Numbered from the stretch's first letter, positions 1 to 12,432 are shown. The stretch is 64,000 nt of DNA from Raffaelea ambrosiae (GCA_002778195.1 PCDI01000004.1:10074-74073); one strand, 5' to 3'. The notes: generated by a model not told the origin, from the letters alone. Program-made: numbers and translations.

Positions 1-29
<29 letters not shown>
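1..29. repeat. Poly-G homopolymer at window edge
   Basis: Twenty-nine consecutive G residues open the window, and a 12-G run follows at about 252-263. Such a run is either a real homopolymer or a sequencing/assembly edge effect. Nothing coding is attached to it. Confidence 0.9.
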
Positions 30-31
<2 letters not shown>

Positions 32-1320
32 GCCGTCATAGCCGACTAAATGAAGCAGATGGAAACTGGCAACACACACGTTTCCGGGCTATCCCTCCCG
101 TATCCGAAAGTGCGCGGTGCTGTCCAGTCTGTCTTCTTTTCTGGCTCTGGGATGGTGGGCAGCGTTTGTCTTCGGTATGTCTGGTGTTGGGGTGTCCTTG
201 GTCCTTTCTATTAGTTAGCCCATGTCGCTGCATGGATACCGGCGTTGTCTTGGGGGGGGGGGGCTGGCCTTTCATGTACATAGTAATAGTTAAGTAACGA
301 AAGCTAGCAACTATGCCCACCGCCCCTTCGTCAATCTTGATCCATGCACCCGCACCGACAAAAGGGGTGAAAAAAGGCCAATTTTTATATTTATATAACC
401 TCGCAGTAGTGTCTGCCATACTATGTAGTTGCGGGCTTTGGGGCTTTTTGGGCTTTGTTGTGTGCAGCAGCACGCAAGGGTGAGGAAAGCCTCGTTTGGT
501 TTCCGAGCTTGTGTGAGACCATATTACCCTGCTGCTTGCTGTTCATAAAACTCGTTGGAGTGCGTGCGTGCGTGCGCGCGTGTGTGTGCTGTTCCTGTAC
601 GGTGTACTCGTATGCGTGTCAGCGAGTACCGGCAAGACGGGCCATCCGCCCTGGTTCTTGCTTGGTCTGGCTGCGGTTTGGACTACGTGCTTTGCATGGC
701 TGACTTGGCCTGCCTTGTGTCTCAGTTTCCGGCCAGGCCACAGCCCAACCAGGACCAGACACATCGATAGTGCTGTCTGTGGTTTGCTTCTTGCTCCCGT
801 GGGCAATATTTGTTGCCAACCATCGTCCCCGTTCGCATGATTTTTTCACTGCTGATGGTGGACACAGCCAGGTGGTCACCTGGTCCGTATTGTCCCACAA
901 TGCCCACAGACAAAGCTAATCAGGCACAATATCACACAATCGCACAGGCCCAGAGCATCCTCCACCACACGTCGTACCGATACGTATCTTACCACGCACT
1001 TGTCCGTCATCCTAGATAGATACGCCCGGTGGGAAGATGCCGCTTTCTGGGTTGGTCGGCCCCACGATTCCAACGCGTTTTCCAGCCCGTCGGGACACCC
1101 GCCCGCTGGTCATAACAGGCAAACGACGGCCGCGCTGGCATTGGGCCAGATTCGAGCAGGTCCGTTTGTCCAGCAACACCGACATCCATGGCCGGCCAGC
1201 CGCCGATAATACCTCAACGAACGCGTTGACCGGCAAGCTGTGGGCCTCGTTGAACGTCGTTGATGTTTGTCCGCCCACGGCGAAGTGCGCCGTCGAGTGC
1301 ACTTCCGCCTGTCGTTACTT

Positions 1321-1370
1321 GTCATCTCTTGTCATCTCTTGCCGTCGCTTGCCGTCGCATGCCGTCGCTT
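1321..1370. repeat. Five 10-bp tandem units
   Basis: Two perfect copies of GTCATCTCTT (1321-1340) are followed directly by three copies of GCCGTCGCWT (1341-1370), keeping a strict 10-bp period while the unit changes. Confidence 0.85.
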
Positions 1371-4300
1371 GGCGTTCCAGCTTGGTGTTAGTTGGGAGCC
1401 AGCAAAAAAAACCAGCAAGATACAAGATACAAGAAGAATGAAGTTCTGTGACGCATGTCGTGGGTGGCGCTGGTAGAGATGCCCGGAGTCTCTCTCGATC
1501 CATCCGTGGACTAGTAAGAGCAGTACGGTGTGTAGACTATTAGCCCAGGTGCGCTGGCGTGCGCTGTTGGTGCACAGCAGCGCCCACCGGCCACTCAGAG
1601 CGACGAGGAGCTAGTTACATAGTAAGAGCGAATGAAGCCACCAACATCGCAGGCCATAATTAGGACGCCGAGAAAAGCTGGGATTGCTCGGCCAGAGGGT
1701 ACAACTTGCCTATCCACTCCCAGCCTTTCCTGGCACAGGCTGGCCCAGAACAGTAGCCTGGTCTTGCACAATCGTGGTTGTCCAGCCCTCCCATCATCCG
1801 TCGGCGGACTTTTGTCGCTCTTTGGTGTCTCTACTTTTTGTCCTCTCCATTGCTCCGCTCCGACTATGAAGCGAGGCAAATTAACCCGCCTCGTAGCTGT
1901 GCCGGTGGGACACCTCAGAACGTATCACAGGATGAGCATATCACAGATGAGCATATTACAGGATGCCCACTCACGATGCATCCACTCGGCCGCGTCGGAC
2001 ATGGCAATTTTTTTTCTTCTTTGTCATCTTTTTTTGGAAGTGGTTTTCAAAATTTTTTTCCCCCTCTGCTTGCCACGTCCACACGTGCACTTTGTCGGTT
2101 GCTCCTACCATGTCTGTCTGTGTGGGGAGCCTGCCTGCTATCCGCAACCAGCAATGTCAGCCTGACAGCCAACGTGGGCTGCCACTCGCCAAATTTTTTT
2201 TTTTTTGCCAATACACACGACCGAGCCGGGAGGCCATCCGGAAAACGGAGGTAGGAGGTGGCTTCCATTAGCGGTGGGGTGGCTGGACTGGCGAGGAGGT
2301 AATAAGCTTCCCTGCAAACGGAGCCTGTAAGATACTCCCATGATGGCAAGGCGTACAAAAACGGCAAGAGCGGTTGGGGTTCGACTGAGCCGAATGCTAC
2401 GGGATGTGTAGATTCTACCTACACCGAGGGCGAGCGAGAAGAGGAAGGAGCGAACGAGCCTGCAAATCATAGTCAAGGCCAAGAGTCAAATTTTTCAGAG
2501 AAACGAAAAAAAAAAGACAGAGAAAAAAAAACCCCAAACAACGAGTTGCAAGACACAAAATCAAAGCTGGCAGTTCTCCCCAAAACAAAAATACTCCGTG
2601 TTTGTAAAACGCCGCTTGTGGCAACCTTTCATACTGCTGCCCGCGCCCCGTCAGAAATGACAGGCGGTCTGTGGCTACGGGCTACAGGCACATGGGCCTC
2701 CGCAGGAAGTCAGCAGCAATCGGGCACCTGACAGAGGCAGAAAAGGGAAACCGACACCGCAGCACGAGACGCCACTTTCGTCTCGTCGTGGGTTCGAGCG
2801 GAGGTGGAGGAGCGAGCGAACAAACGAAAAGCAAGGATGGGGATGGGGGGAAGGAGGGGGGCAAAATGGCCGTCACTGGCCGGCAGCGTGCCGGACGGAC
2901 TGGCATGCAAGGCAAGGAAGGATACATATTGAGTTTGGCTGGGATTTTCTGTGCGCATGGCACGAGGAGACTGCACATCGTTGCTGACTTGCTATTTCAC
3001 TTGCAGGGAAACCTGGGCCTCTGGCCGCCACGTCGACGATCCAGGCGAGTCTGGGTCCGTTTTGGTCCAGCCCATGGCGTCACAGAAAGACGGCCGGGAC
3101 GGAAAGAACGGAATACGAGAGGACGAAAGAACGAGCAGCGGGAGAGCCAGAAAGAGATGACTAGAGAGAGAGAAAGAGAAAAATGAGGAAAAAAGAAAGA
3201 GAGACATGAAGGGCAACCCAGATTCCGAGAAAGACGGACCAGCCAAAAGCGGACACGGCCAGCATGCTCCAGTCAGCCAAACCCTGCTGCGAGCAGTACG
3301 AGCAGCCAGACAGTGTGGTCAGCGTGCTTCGTCTGTCGCCAATCAAGCCAAGAGCGACAGCGGGGCTCTAGGCGCCATTTCCGCCCATGTCGGGCAGGCT
3401 AGCATGCTGGTTGGCTGGCGACACCCCGCCCCAGTTCGCTCACTCGCTCACTCGCCCAGGGCTCTGGCCTCTCTTCCCAAAACATACACGCCCCTTGTCG
3501 GCCATAATGCATGGGTGGTAATTAGTGGAGCGTTCCCAGAGGACTGGGGGGGTGGAGGAGAACGCTGTCGTCATTGAGTTGTTATCGCTGATAACGCGCC
3601 CGCTGCGGTTTCTCGCAGCTGGGCGGCAGGATGCCTGCGCTGGGCGGCCTGCCTCGTTTCTCGGGTCGGGTGAAGGCAGTGGAGGTCTGCTGGGCTGCCG
3701 TCTGTGTTGGCCAGCAGCTGTGGATTTCTCCTTGGGGGTTTGGCTGGTTGTGGTTGTCTCTGTTTGTGAGTGCTTCTGTGGGTGCTTCTGTGGGTGCGCT
3801 GTGGGAGTGTTCCCTGGCTCTCCGGCTCAGCCCCGCAGGCGTTTCGGACTAGTTGCTGCCTTTCTGCCTGGCAGTCTGTTTGGCCTGTCTTTGCCTGTCT
3901 TTCTGGCTCTCGTGCCGGCGGTTTTCTGGCCGTTTTCCGGCGCCTCTGTCTGGCCCCCAGGCTACGCATGCGGCACTCTCTGGCTGGTCTCTCTGGCTGG
4001 CTTTCCAGCCTTTCTGGCTGGCCTTTCTGGCTGACCTTTTTGGCTGGCCTTCTCGTCTGCTCCTGTGGGCCTCTCAACACCAGCCAGCCTTCCCTCGTCC
4101 GCCGCCAATCCGTGTTTTTCAACTCGCTCTCGCCCGCCTTCGTCTGCTCGTCATTGTGTCCGTCGCTCCCCTCGCCTGGCCTGGCCCGCCCATCCTCGTC
4201 GCCCTGCTCCACCCTCCCCGCCGCCTCCTGCTCGTCCCTCGCCTGACAAAGCCAGAGCCAGAGCCAGAGCCCACGCCCAGGCCCAGCACCAACGCCTCCA

Positions 4301-4380
4301 AGCGCACGCACTGATGCACGCGCCGGCTTGTCCTGATTTGTGCGTCTTTGTGCTGGCCTGCTCTGCTCTGCGCTGTGCAC

Positions 4381-4428
4381 GCTCCTCTGCACGCTCCTTT
4401 GCATGTTCCTTTGCATGCTCCTTTGCAG
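4381..4428. repeat. Four 12-bp tandem units
   Basis: Four imperfect copies of GCTCCTTTGCAT lie head to tail. The period is a multiple of three, which keeps shadow reading frames open with a repeated His-Ala-Pro-Leu motif. That is not evidence of a gene. Confidence 0.85.
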
Positions 4429-4585
4429 GCGGCTCCTTCGCACGCCTCGGCGCCTCCACTTTCTCTGCCTGGCTGGCGCTGTGTCGGCCTTGCATCAACG
4501 TCCCTAGCCGGACCACCTCCTCGACAATCAGATACATCACACACATACTACATAATAGTACGCAAACAACACGCACGCCCCCCAG

Positions 4586-4643
4586 CCAGTCCAACCCAGT
4601 CCAACCCAGTCCAAGTTCCAACCCAGTCCCAACCCAGTCCAAC
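4586..4643. repeat. Imperfect 10-bp tandem repeat
   Basis: Repeated units of the form AACCCAGTCC with a few insertions occur in the upstream region of the RING-finger gene. Confidence 0.8.
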
Positions 4644-5256
4644 CGCCACCCCGAACCCCTCCCACCACCCGTTCTCGCCATCCTTGTTGGGGGGAGGGGG
4701 GGCCTTGCCGATGAGACCTCCACCACGCCCTTTTGCCGTTCGATGACCCTTCTTTGACGCTGCTCACTCCCTGCTCACTCCCTGCTCAGACTGGTCCCTT
4801 GCTCAGTTCACGCCTCCATCCACGCCTCTGTGTTCGCCTCGCCGCTCCCTGCTGCACGCCTCGCTGCACACCTCTGCACGCCGCTGCACGCCTCTCTTCA
4901 CTCCATCCTCACCTGCCTTTTGCCTTCGCTCACCCGCACCCACCTGCAACCATTAAAGTACGATCCCCTCCCAAGTCCCAAGCCCGCCTTTTGCTCGGTC
5001 CTTCCATTTCCGCTGCTTGTTGCTTGCTTTGCTGTCGTCCTCCTCGTTTGCCCGACCGTCCTGGGCTGCGCTCTCACGGAAGAAGAAAAAAAAAAAAAGA
5101 GTACATATCCCTCTCGTCCCCCATGACCCTTCTTTTGCAACCCTTTTCCCTGCTTTCTGTTTGACTCTCGACCTGCTCCTTCATATTTTTTGGGGCACGC
5201 CAGCTCGACAGTCAGACACCTCCAACTTCCTGCATCTTCGTCTGTCTCTGTCACTG

Positions 5257-5276
5257 TCTCTGTCCGTCTTGTCTCC

Positions 5277-5317
<41 letters not shown>

Positions 5318-5357
5318 TCCCTCTCTCTTTTTCTCTCTCTTTCTCTCTCTCGCCCGC
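5257..5357. repeat. (CT)n / polypyrimidine tract
   Basis: A nearly uninterrupted CT/CTCT tract lies about 300 bp upstream of the RING-finger start codon. Long pyrimidine tracts near transcription starts are common in filamentous fungi, so this probably marks the promoter or leader of that gene. Confidence 0.7.
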
Positions 5358-5641
5358 CCGCTTCTCTTCGCCTCCGTCGCTCCCACTATTCGTCGCTCCC
5401 AGTCTCTCATATTACCAATTCTACGCACGCCCAACACTACGCACAGCCTCGATTTTCTCGCATTCTCGCCCACAGCGCTCTCTTTCGAATGACGACGACA
5501 GCTGCGAAGCGACTGACATCTAGTATCTATTGCCAATCCGGCCGATAAAACTGCCTGTCTGCCTAGGCACTCTGAATCTGGCTCCACGCCAACTCACCTG
5601 GTCGGCCACTGTAGGCCTTTCCGAATATTTTGGTGCCGACC

Positions 5642-8600
5642 ATGGACGCCATGGACTATGTCATGCACTCGCCGCCAGAGCAATCTGCAGCTCGGCCGCT
5701 GTATCCCTACCATCACCAAACTCCACGCTGTCCCTACCGGGCCAGCCACTTTCCGTACTATGAGCTCTCGCAAACCCACCATCAACGAGCCACAAATGCA
5801 TATGATCCAGTACATTCAATTCCCGTTCATCCATGGTCCTCCTACCCAAGACCGCCTGCGCAATCTTCTTCTCCCAACATCTGGTCTCCGTCACAGCCGC
5901 AGCTAGCCCCGCCTTTGTCTTCCCTTCCTCACCAGCACCCAAGCCATGGCCAGTCGTCGGGTGCCCCCGTTCGTGAGGACATGGGGGAGCAGCTAGAAAC
6001 ACCAAGGGCCCCTGAACAGCAGGCCTTTCTTCGAGATCGCATGCAGTGGTTTGAGCAGCAGCAGCAGCAGCAGCAACAACAGTATCAACAGCAGCAGCAG
6101 CAGCAGCAGCAAGAACGGCAAGAACGGCAGCAGCAGCAGCGGGAGTCAAGTCCCTTGATTCATAGCCAGTCCTACCCGTATCATCAGGAACGATACGAAC
6201 CTTCGGGTCCTCGAAATGAGCAAACGGCGCTGGAGAATACATCTCGGTCTGGAGCTACGGTTGCCGGCGATTTGCCTGCTGAAAGCCACCGCAGACAAGG
6301 CCCTATTGTTGTGTCTGGACAACGATCCCAACCCTCCCACCCATTGTCACCGACCCAGGCGGCCTGGAATGGACGGAATTCCTCTTCACCCTCAACCAGA
6401 CAACAGATTTCGGAACAGCAAGCACAACTGCAGCAGCAGCCACGCGAAGAGAGCCATCTCGCATCCATGCTGGCAGCGGACAACCAAGCAGACCACCAGC
6501 CCATTCAACAGGAGCAGTCAGGGCGGCAGCTACCGGAGACCGAGGTTCAGATGGAGACTACTAGCATGTCACCGCCACAAATTGCCACCGCATCGACTTC
6601 TACAGATCGGCGTGATGAACTTCCACCACTGTTTCCAGAACGCTCATCGCAGTCCACTTCCGGTGTCAGTAACACACTTTCTCCGAGAAGCCCGAGAACC
6701 ATGGCCGACCAAGCGAATTATTCTGGCACACGGTCTCAGTCGGCAGCACTGACCATCCCGAGTGCCCCATCGAATGTTGCCTCAACCCCGGCCAGCAATG
6801 GATTCGTCGACTCTTCCCGGACGTCACCTTCTATTCGCACCGCTCCGCATACCCACGACGCACCATCGTCTCACATTGCGGAGGCCGGCAGCAGCGGCAG
6901 CAGCAGCGGCAGCAGTAGCAGAAGCGGCGGTTCAACGCCCTCACCGCCTGCTGTCCCCTCTGCTTCCACCGCACCCTTAGGGGCACCCATTGCCCCTTCA
7001 GTCCGCGATCAGAGGAGAACTGCTTTCGCGACTCACAGACGGCCTGGGAACAACAGCATCGGCGGTGACTCGTCTCACTCGCTTGACCATGGCAGCGATG
7101 ACGAAGCCGATGTGGCGGATGAGCAACATGCTCTCCACCTCCTCGAACAATTCAGCAGCAGTCTGTATTCCGGCACGTCACCCTCAGGCGATGATCGAAT
7201 TCGTGCCCAGCAGATTCTTCGGGGTGCCTTGACAAACAAACGAGTTGCCTCTAAAAGTGCAATCGCGTCTCTACAGAGTGTAGACATCGACAGCCTCGAG
7301 GCCAGCGAGAGGAGTAGGTGGATTCCCTCATTATGTTCTCCTAATTCTCCTCCCAACTTTGAGTCCTTGCTAACCGCTCCAAAGTGTGCATCATCTGCTA
7401 CAACGACTTCGGGAAGCCAACTCCAGAAGGCATCAGCGAGGCGCCCTTACGGCTCCCAAAATGCAAGCACGTTTTCGGTGACCACTGCATCAAGAAGTGG
7501 TTCGAGGAATCCGATAGCTGCCCATACTGCAGAGACAAGGTGCAGTCGGAGTCGCAGTTTCGCGCCGCATCCCAAGCGATTCATCAGTATATACGAGCAC
7601 ACCAGCATCTGGCAAACCGGCGGGTTGCGATGGGTCCCAACTCCTCAAGGTAACTAAATATTTTCCCCATACTCGCCCCTCCATGCACGCCATGTACTAA
7701 CGAAATATCGCTTTTCAAGCAGTGGTCCCACGCCCGACGCGTATCCTAGAATGGCCTACCACAGAGAAAGGGACGCATTGCCGGACATGGGAGGTTTGTT
7801 CAACGGCGGTCACTCTCGTATCTGGGCGTCTGGGGAGCGGAGGGGCTCTACGGAGGATTCCAGCAATGACGGTCGACGCCGTACTCGTGCTCGGCACGGA
7901 AGCTTCCGCGCCTCATATACGAGCAGCTCGCCCCTGAACACCCCGAACCGGGGTTCGGCTTCGACGGCCGGGACGAACACTCGCCACCATGTCTCCCAGC
8001 CATTGGGGTCCCAGCCTTCAACAGCTCAGACTCAGTTTGCCCCACAGATGTCGTATCCGCAGGCGAACCACCAGCCACAGTCGTCGCACCCGCTTGTTGT
8101 GCCTACGCCAGACTATCAAGGTCCAAATTCTCGCAGTCGCTACGGTTATGCGCTGGCAGAGCAGCAACGGCTTTCTGTTTGGGGCCCAAATGCCCAGCAC
8201 TTCGCGCCTAGCGGAGTGAACCCGCTTGGGGTGGCCAATGCGTCGCGTCATCTCCAATCCTACGGTCCAGGACCTGGACCAGGGCCTGATACCGCACAAC
8301 TGCCATCCTCTCACACAATGCACCCTTCATATCCGGGTGTCCCGTTCTCTGTCGGAGGTTCTGATGCGCCTACGGCATTCCCTCACACTCATATAGGCCC
8401 GGCGCCCGTACTTCCGCCGCCGTCAATGCCCGCGAGTGTCGGCCAGACTGATGGACGCATTGGCTATGGAGGCCGCCCTTACAATCCGTACAGCTCGAGC
8501 ATGCAAGCACAGGCTCCCGTGGCATCGTCGGAAATGTCGAGGGATCTTTCTGGGTTCTCGTCTTCGTCTTCAGCGACACAGCCCACATTGCTTCCACCAA

Positions 8601-8671
8601 TTTCCAGCGTCGAGACACAGCATGAGTTTCCACATCACCTCCGGATTCCGCTGAGTGAGTGGCTGTCTTAA
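5642..8671 (+). CDS. Large poly-Q RING-finger protein (probable E3 ubiquitin ligase)
   Basis: Exons 5642-7313, 7385-7649 and 7723-8671 give 961 aa. Both introns (71 and 73 nt) have GT...AG ends, branch sites GCTAAC and TACTAAC, and keep phase. The first ATG after the CT leader is used. Residues 1-557 are low-complexity (Ser/Pro/Gln) with a glutamine tract at about 138-168. A RING domain starts at C559 (CIIC), then KCKHVFGDHC and CPYC. The position that is usually a His/Cys ligand (C-x-H-x-F-[H/C]) is Gly, with a His two residues later. The C-terminal ~300 residues are again disordered and Ser/Pro/Gly-rich. Family knowledge: RING domains recruit E2 enzymes. Substrate and pathway cannot be read from sequence. 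Confidence 0.9.
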
Positions 8672-9717
8672 ATCTTCACTACCAATCGATACCAGCCGAG
8701 GTTCTAGATACATGTATCTAGCTTTGATTTTACTATGTGTTTTGTGTGTTTGATGTTTTCACTCGAATTGGCCCTGGACATCAAAACCCCGATGTGACTA
8801 GGTTTGCCCCGGACTTCATTCCTGTATGCTGCACTTTTTCCGTTCTTTGTTCTCGCGTTGTGTTCTTGTCTTTTTTTTTCTTAACTGTCCCTTTGGCGCG
8901 CTTCCGTTTTTGCATCTAACTCTTCCAGCCCCCAGAGACCACCCTGTTTGAGTGATCATTCTGATTCTTGCCCTAGCCATGGTTGTTTGTTTGATTTCCA
9001 TCCACTGCATTTGGGTCGGCAATTTGTGTTTGTTGTCATTCTGTCATTTCGGCGTTTTTCCCTAGGGCATCTCTACCGCGAGCAAATTGCCAATCGTAAG
9101 AGGGGGGGTCTTCATTATTTACGTTGTTTATGTGATCTTCTGCATGTCTTTGTGTTGTCCACTTGCTTTCCGACTTACTGATTTCGATATGGACATGGGC
9201 ATCCCGGCATCCTTGGCCCGCCGCAGGGTACGTGGTGTAGATAGGCACCCAATTATTTTACATAGTAATACGGATGTATCAAGCCAGCATGCCGGAATAT
9301 GAAATGTGTGGTTCATGCCGTTCAATGTCCGGTTCTACTCTTGATTTTTGTGCTATGATCGAAAGGACTGTTCATTCTCGCGCCGGACGCTCGTTGAACC
9401 ACCAGCACTATGCGGTAGGAGCGACTCTCGCGGCCTTTCTGCCCGATCAGGCAAGAACACGTTGATACTTTGTTAGATACTTTGTTAAGAGTTTGCTATG
9501 CCGGGGGGTTCTTTTGCTTCATCAACATGCACATGTACACGAAGCTTCGATTGCTGCTGTGTTTCTGTTTCGTTCAACTGGTATCCCAAGGTTTTCTCCG
9601 TTTGCCTCTTTCTCTCTCTCTCACGCTCACACACGTACACACACACACATCTGGTCTATCTCTTTCACGCTCTCCTCTCCGTTTTTCCTCTCTTCCTCTT
9701 CCTTCCGCACGCGTCCC
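8672..9717. other. Convergent 3' flanks
   Basis: AT-richer spacer between the RING gene (+) and the APH-kinase gene (-). It should contain both 3' UTRs. One TACATAGTA copy lies at 9259. No coding exon was recognised. Confidence 0.7.
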
Positions 9718-10958
9718 TCATAACTTGGCTTTCGCGTCCAGGCCGTGCTGGGTCCGCGTCTCCTGGATCAGCTCCCACGCATACTCGGCCAGCGGGGCTC
9801 GGGCGTTGGCGTACGCCGCCGCCGCCTCCGAGCTCGCCTGCCGTGCGGCAAACCGCGCCGCAATGCCCTGGCAGATGGCCGCCTGCCGGAAGATGTTGAA
9901 GGCAGCCGCCCAGCGCACCTCTGACGGGGTCGGGGTCCAGCCGGCCTCGGCGGCGTAGAGCGCCGTGATCTCTTCGACAGTGGGCAGGCCGAGGGTGGCG
10001 CCGGGCTGGAAGGCCGGCAGGGCGTTGTGGACAGAGCTGGTGAGGTGGCAGGTATAGAAGGGGGTCATGAGGTTGAGCAGGTCAGACAGGGGATGGCCAC
10101 GGGTAGACATTTCCCAGCTGGTTTGGGGGAGGAGAAGGCAGTCAGCAGGCAGAACCAAAAAAAAAAAGAAAAAAAGCAAGAGGCAAAGAAAAAAAAGGCA
10201 GCCTACTCGAGAATGCCAATGACGGTCGGCTGGGTGTGGTGGAACACCATGTTGTCAATCTTGTAGTCGCCGTGGATGAGCGTGGACCGGTCCTTGGGCT
10301 GGAAGCCCGGGTCGCTGAAAAAGGCCATCATGTCGGCAAAGTGCGGCAGCTGGCCGACGGGGACGCCCGTGTCCTTGTCCTGGGTGGCCGCCTGGGCGGC
10401 GCAGATGGCCTGCCACGTCTGGATCTGGCGGTTGTAGAAGCCGCTGGGCTTGCCGTAGGTGGCCAGCCCGACCTGCTCCGGGTCGACGCGGTGGAGACGG
10501 GCCAGGGCGCGCACGGCGTCGGTCCACATGGCGCGGCGGCGCGCCGGGTCGTGCTGGATCTCGGCGTCGGGGATGGCCGGGTCGGTGATGATGCGGCCGT
10601 CGAGGAAGCTCATAATGTAGAACGGGGTGCCGACCACGCCGGCGTCCTCGCACAGACAGTACGCGCGCGGGACGGGGACGCCGGTCTGGCGGGCGCGCTC
10701 CGGAGTGCCGCCGAGGGCGGCGAGGATGCGGTACTCGCGCTCGACCTTGTGGGCGGTCTTGGAGAGGAGCTGGCCGGGAGGCTTCTTGCGCATGACGTAG
10801 CGCTGGCCCGACGGGCTGGTGAGCTGGTAGGTTGGGTTGGACTGACCGAAGCCGAACTGGAGAAAGGGGGAACGGGGGGGGGGGAGCGAGGGGGGGTGGA
10901 AGTCAGAGAAGTGCGAGACAAAAGAGGGAGTGAAGAGAAAAGAGCGTGTGTGAGGAGC

Positions 10959-10996
<38 letters not shown>

Positions 10997-11133
10997 AGAA
11001 TTGGGACGGAGAGGCAACCCCAGCAGAAACTCACCTGCTTCACGTCCAGAGGCAGCTCGATCTCGGGCACCTGCACCTTCAGGTAGGCCTCGAGCCTGGC
11101 CACGTCAATGGGGTGCCGCACCGGGCCTGCCAT
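9718..11133 (-). CDS. APH-family small-molecule kinase (ACAD10/11-type phosphotransferase domain)
   Basis: Minus-strand exons 11133-11035, 10856-10207 and 10117-9718 give 382 aa in phase. Intron 1 (178 nt) carries a (GA)n run at about 10961-10994. The protein shows the aminoglycoside phosphotransferase/choline-kinase fold: an N-lobe with FGFGQSNPTY and RKKP, the catalytic loop HGDYKIDN near residues 227-234, and the metal-binding DWE at about 250, whose Asp codon is split by intron 2 (GA|C). The arrangement matches the kinase-like part of acyl-CoA dehydrogenase 10/11 proteins, here as a stand-alone protein without the dehydrogenase domain. The natural substrate is unknown (4-hydroxyacyl-CoA-type substrates are known for ACAD10/11). 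Its start at 11133 is the only ATG joined in phase to the body. Confidence 0.9.
10961..10994. repeat. (GA)n microsatellite in intron 1 of the APH-kinase gene
   Basis: An uninterrupted GA run lies inside the first intron of the kinase gene, between the donor at 11034 and the acceptor at 10857. Confidence 0.85.
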
Positions 11134-12432
11134 TGTCGCCGGTCACTTGTATGCGTGTCGGGGGAATGCGAGGTTTCACTGCTGCTCAGAAGTCGCCAGG
11201 ACGTGATGGTATGCGTGTCTGGGTAGCCAGTCTCGGGCTGCCGCAGCCGGGGTCGTCGCAGACGGACTCTCTGCAAGGATCGTGTGCAGTCGCAAGAGGC
11301 AAGACGACGTTGAAGATGATGTTCTACCCGGAAAACGCCCTCAGCAGATGGGCACACAGAAAAAAAAAACAGACGTCGACAATACGAGGAGACACCCGAG
11401 AAGACGCCAGAGAAAGGACAGCACGGAGAGAAGAGCCAGAGGAAATGATGAGCAACAAGAAAAGGGTCGTCCACCAGCAAACTCGTCCACTAACAAGGGC
11501 AAAAAAAGATATGTCGGGGAGGTCGCGAAGCTGGGCTGTTCCCTTCTGCCTCCATATATTACCCCAAGATTTCAGAGCGCTCGAAAGCGGGAGTCTGCGA
11601 GGCTAACAGGCGTGCGCCAATGAGCTTGGGCCGAGGAACATGGCGTTCCCCCAGAAATCGGGAAGCCAGCTCTTGGGGAAAGCACAGAGCCAGTCCCGCC
11701 ACCGCCGCAAGCCGAGGTCCCGGGGCATTGGGCGAAAGAGGGGCTGTCCTCCAGCGCCAGCTCGTCTCTGTCAGCGTGTCCCTGTCAGGCCAGCGCTGGA
11801 CCCACCTAAAACCCGGGTTTTGATCTCCGGCAATATTAGCACACACCTACTCGTACAGAGTTATTAACTAGCAGTTAACTAACTACCAACTAAAGTAACA
11901 GCCAATACTGAGTCTCTTCATCTTCTGCCAGCTGGCTTGTGGTCTCGCCCGATGGCCACCACAGCAGCCCGGTTGCAACCTTACAGCCGTCCCTACCGTT
12001 CCGTTCTCTGTTGGAGTACTTAGAGAAAGATGTCCTTTAGTTTTGTTCGTATTATTCTTCCTTATGACAGCTGCCGTGCTATTTGATGCCGTGCTATTGA
12101 AACAGTACGAGTTACCTGGTGAACAGTGAGGTAAAAACCCGTCATGATACAAACCCAAACTGAAAATTGCAAGAGAAAAGAGAAAACTCCGCTTTTGCCT
12201 CTCCCCTTCCGTCTTTGCGGTGCTGTTCTGGTCCTTCCAGCCCATCCCCCGAAACGCCCGTCCCAAAATGTCAGATATTGCCACCATATAGACTGCCATC
12301 CCATCTCCGGCACCGCTAGATCCCAGCGTGTATATATTGTACAAGGCCGTGTCTCCTGCTGACACGTCATGCTGCCCATCCATTCCCACCTGTAAGATAC
12401 ATGTCCATGTCCATATCCGTTGCCGATGCCGC
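11134..12432. other. Intergenic region between two minus-strand genes
   Basis: Holds the promoter of the APH-kinase gene and the 3' flank of RAD17. A short TAACTA-rich patch lies at 11860-11895. No gene is supported. Confidence 0.65.

Larger units (their letters stand above)
30..5641. other. Gene-free, repeat-rich upstream region with CT-rich leader
   Basis: No stretch here shows a recognisable protein family, a phased exon set or codon usage like the neighbouring genes. The longer open frames are compositional (Leu/Ser/Pro/Cys or Arg/Gln rich). The last kilobase becomes strongly pyrimidine-rich and probably forms the promoter and 5' leader of the RING-finger gene that starts at 5642. Short tandem repeats at 1321-1370, 4381-4428, 4586-4643 and 5280-5357, and three copies of TACATAGTA (277, 419, 1616), are the only structure I see. 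Confidence 0.6.

Noticed and set aside
3571..4443. 290-codon minus-strand frame rich in Arg/Gln/Ala upstream of the RING gene
   Set aside because: Composition comes from the reverse complement of CT/GC repeats and 12-bp tandem units; no domain, no splice-compatible partner, no start context.
5630..5641. Upstream in-frame start (TTG) for the RING gene
   Set aside because: Not an ATG; the first ATG in frame is at 5642 with a good context.
10236..11606. 456-codon plus-strand frame
   Set aside because: It is antisense to the spliced APH-kinase gene, crosses its introns, and is open only because of G/C-rich third codon positions on the other strand.
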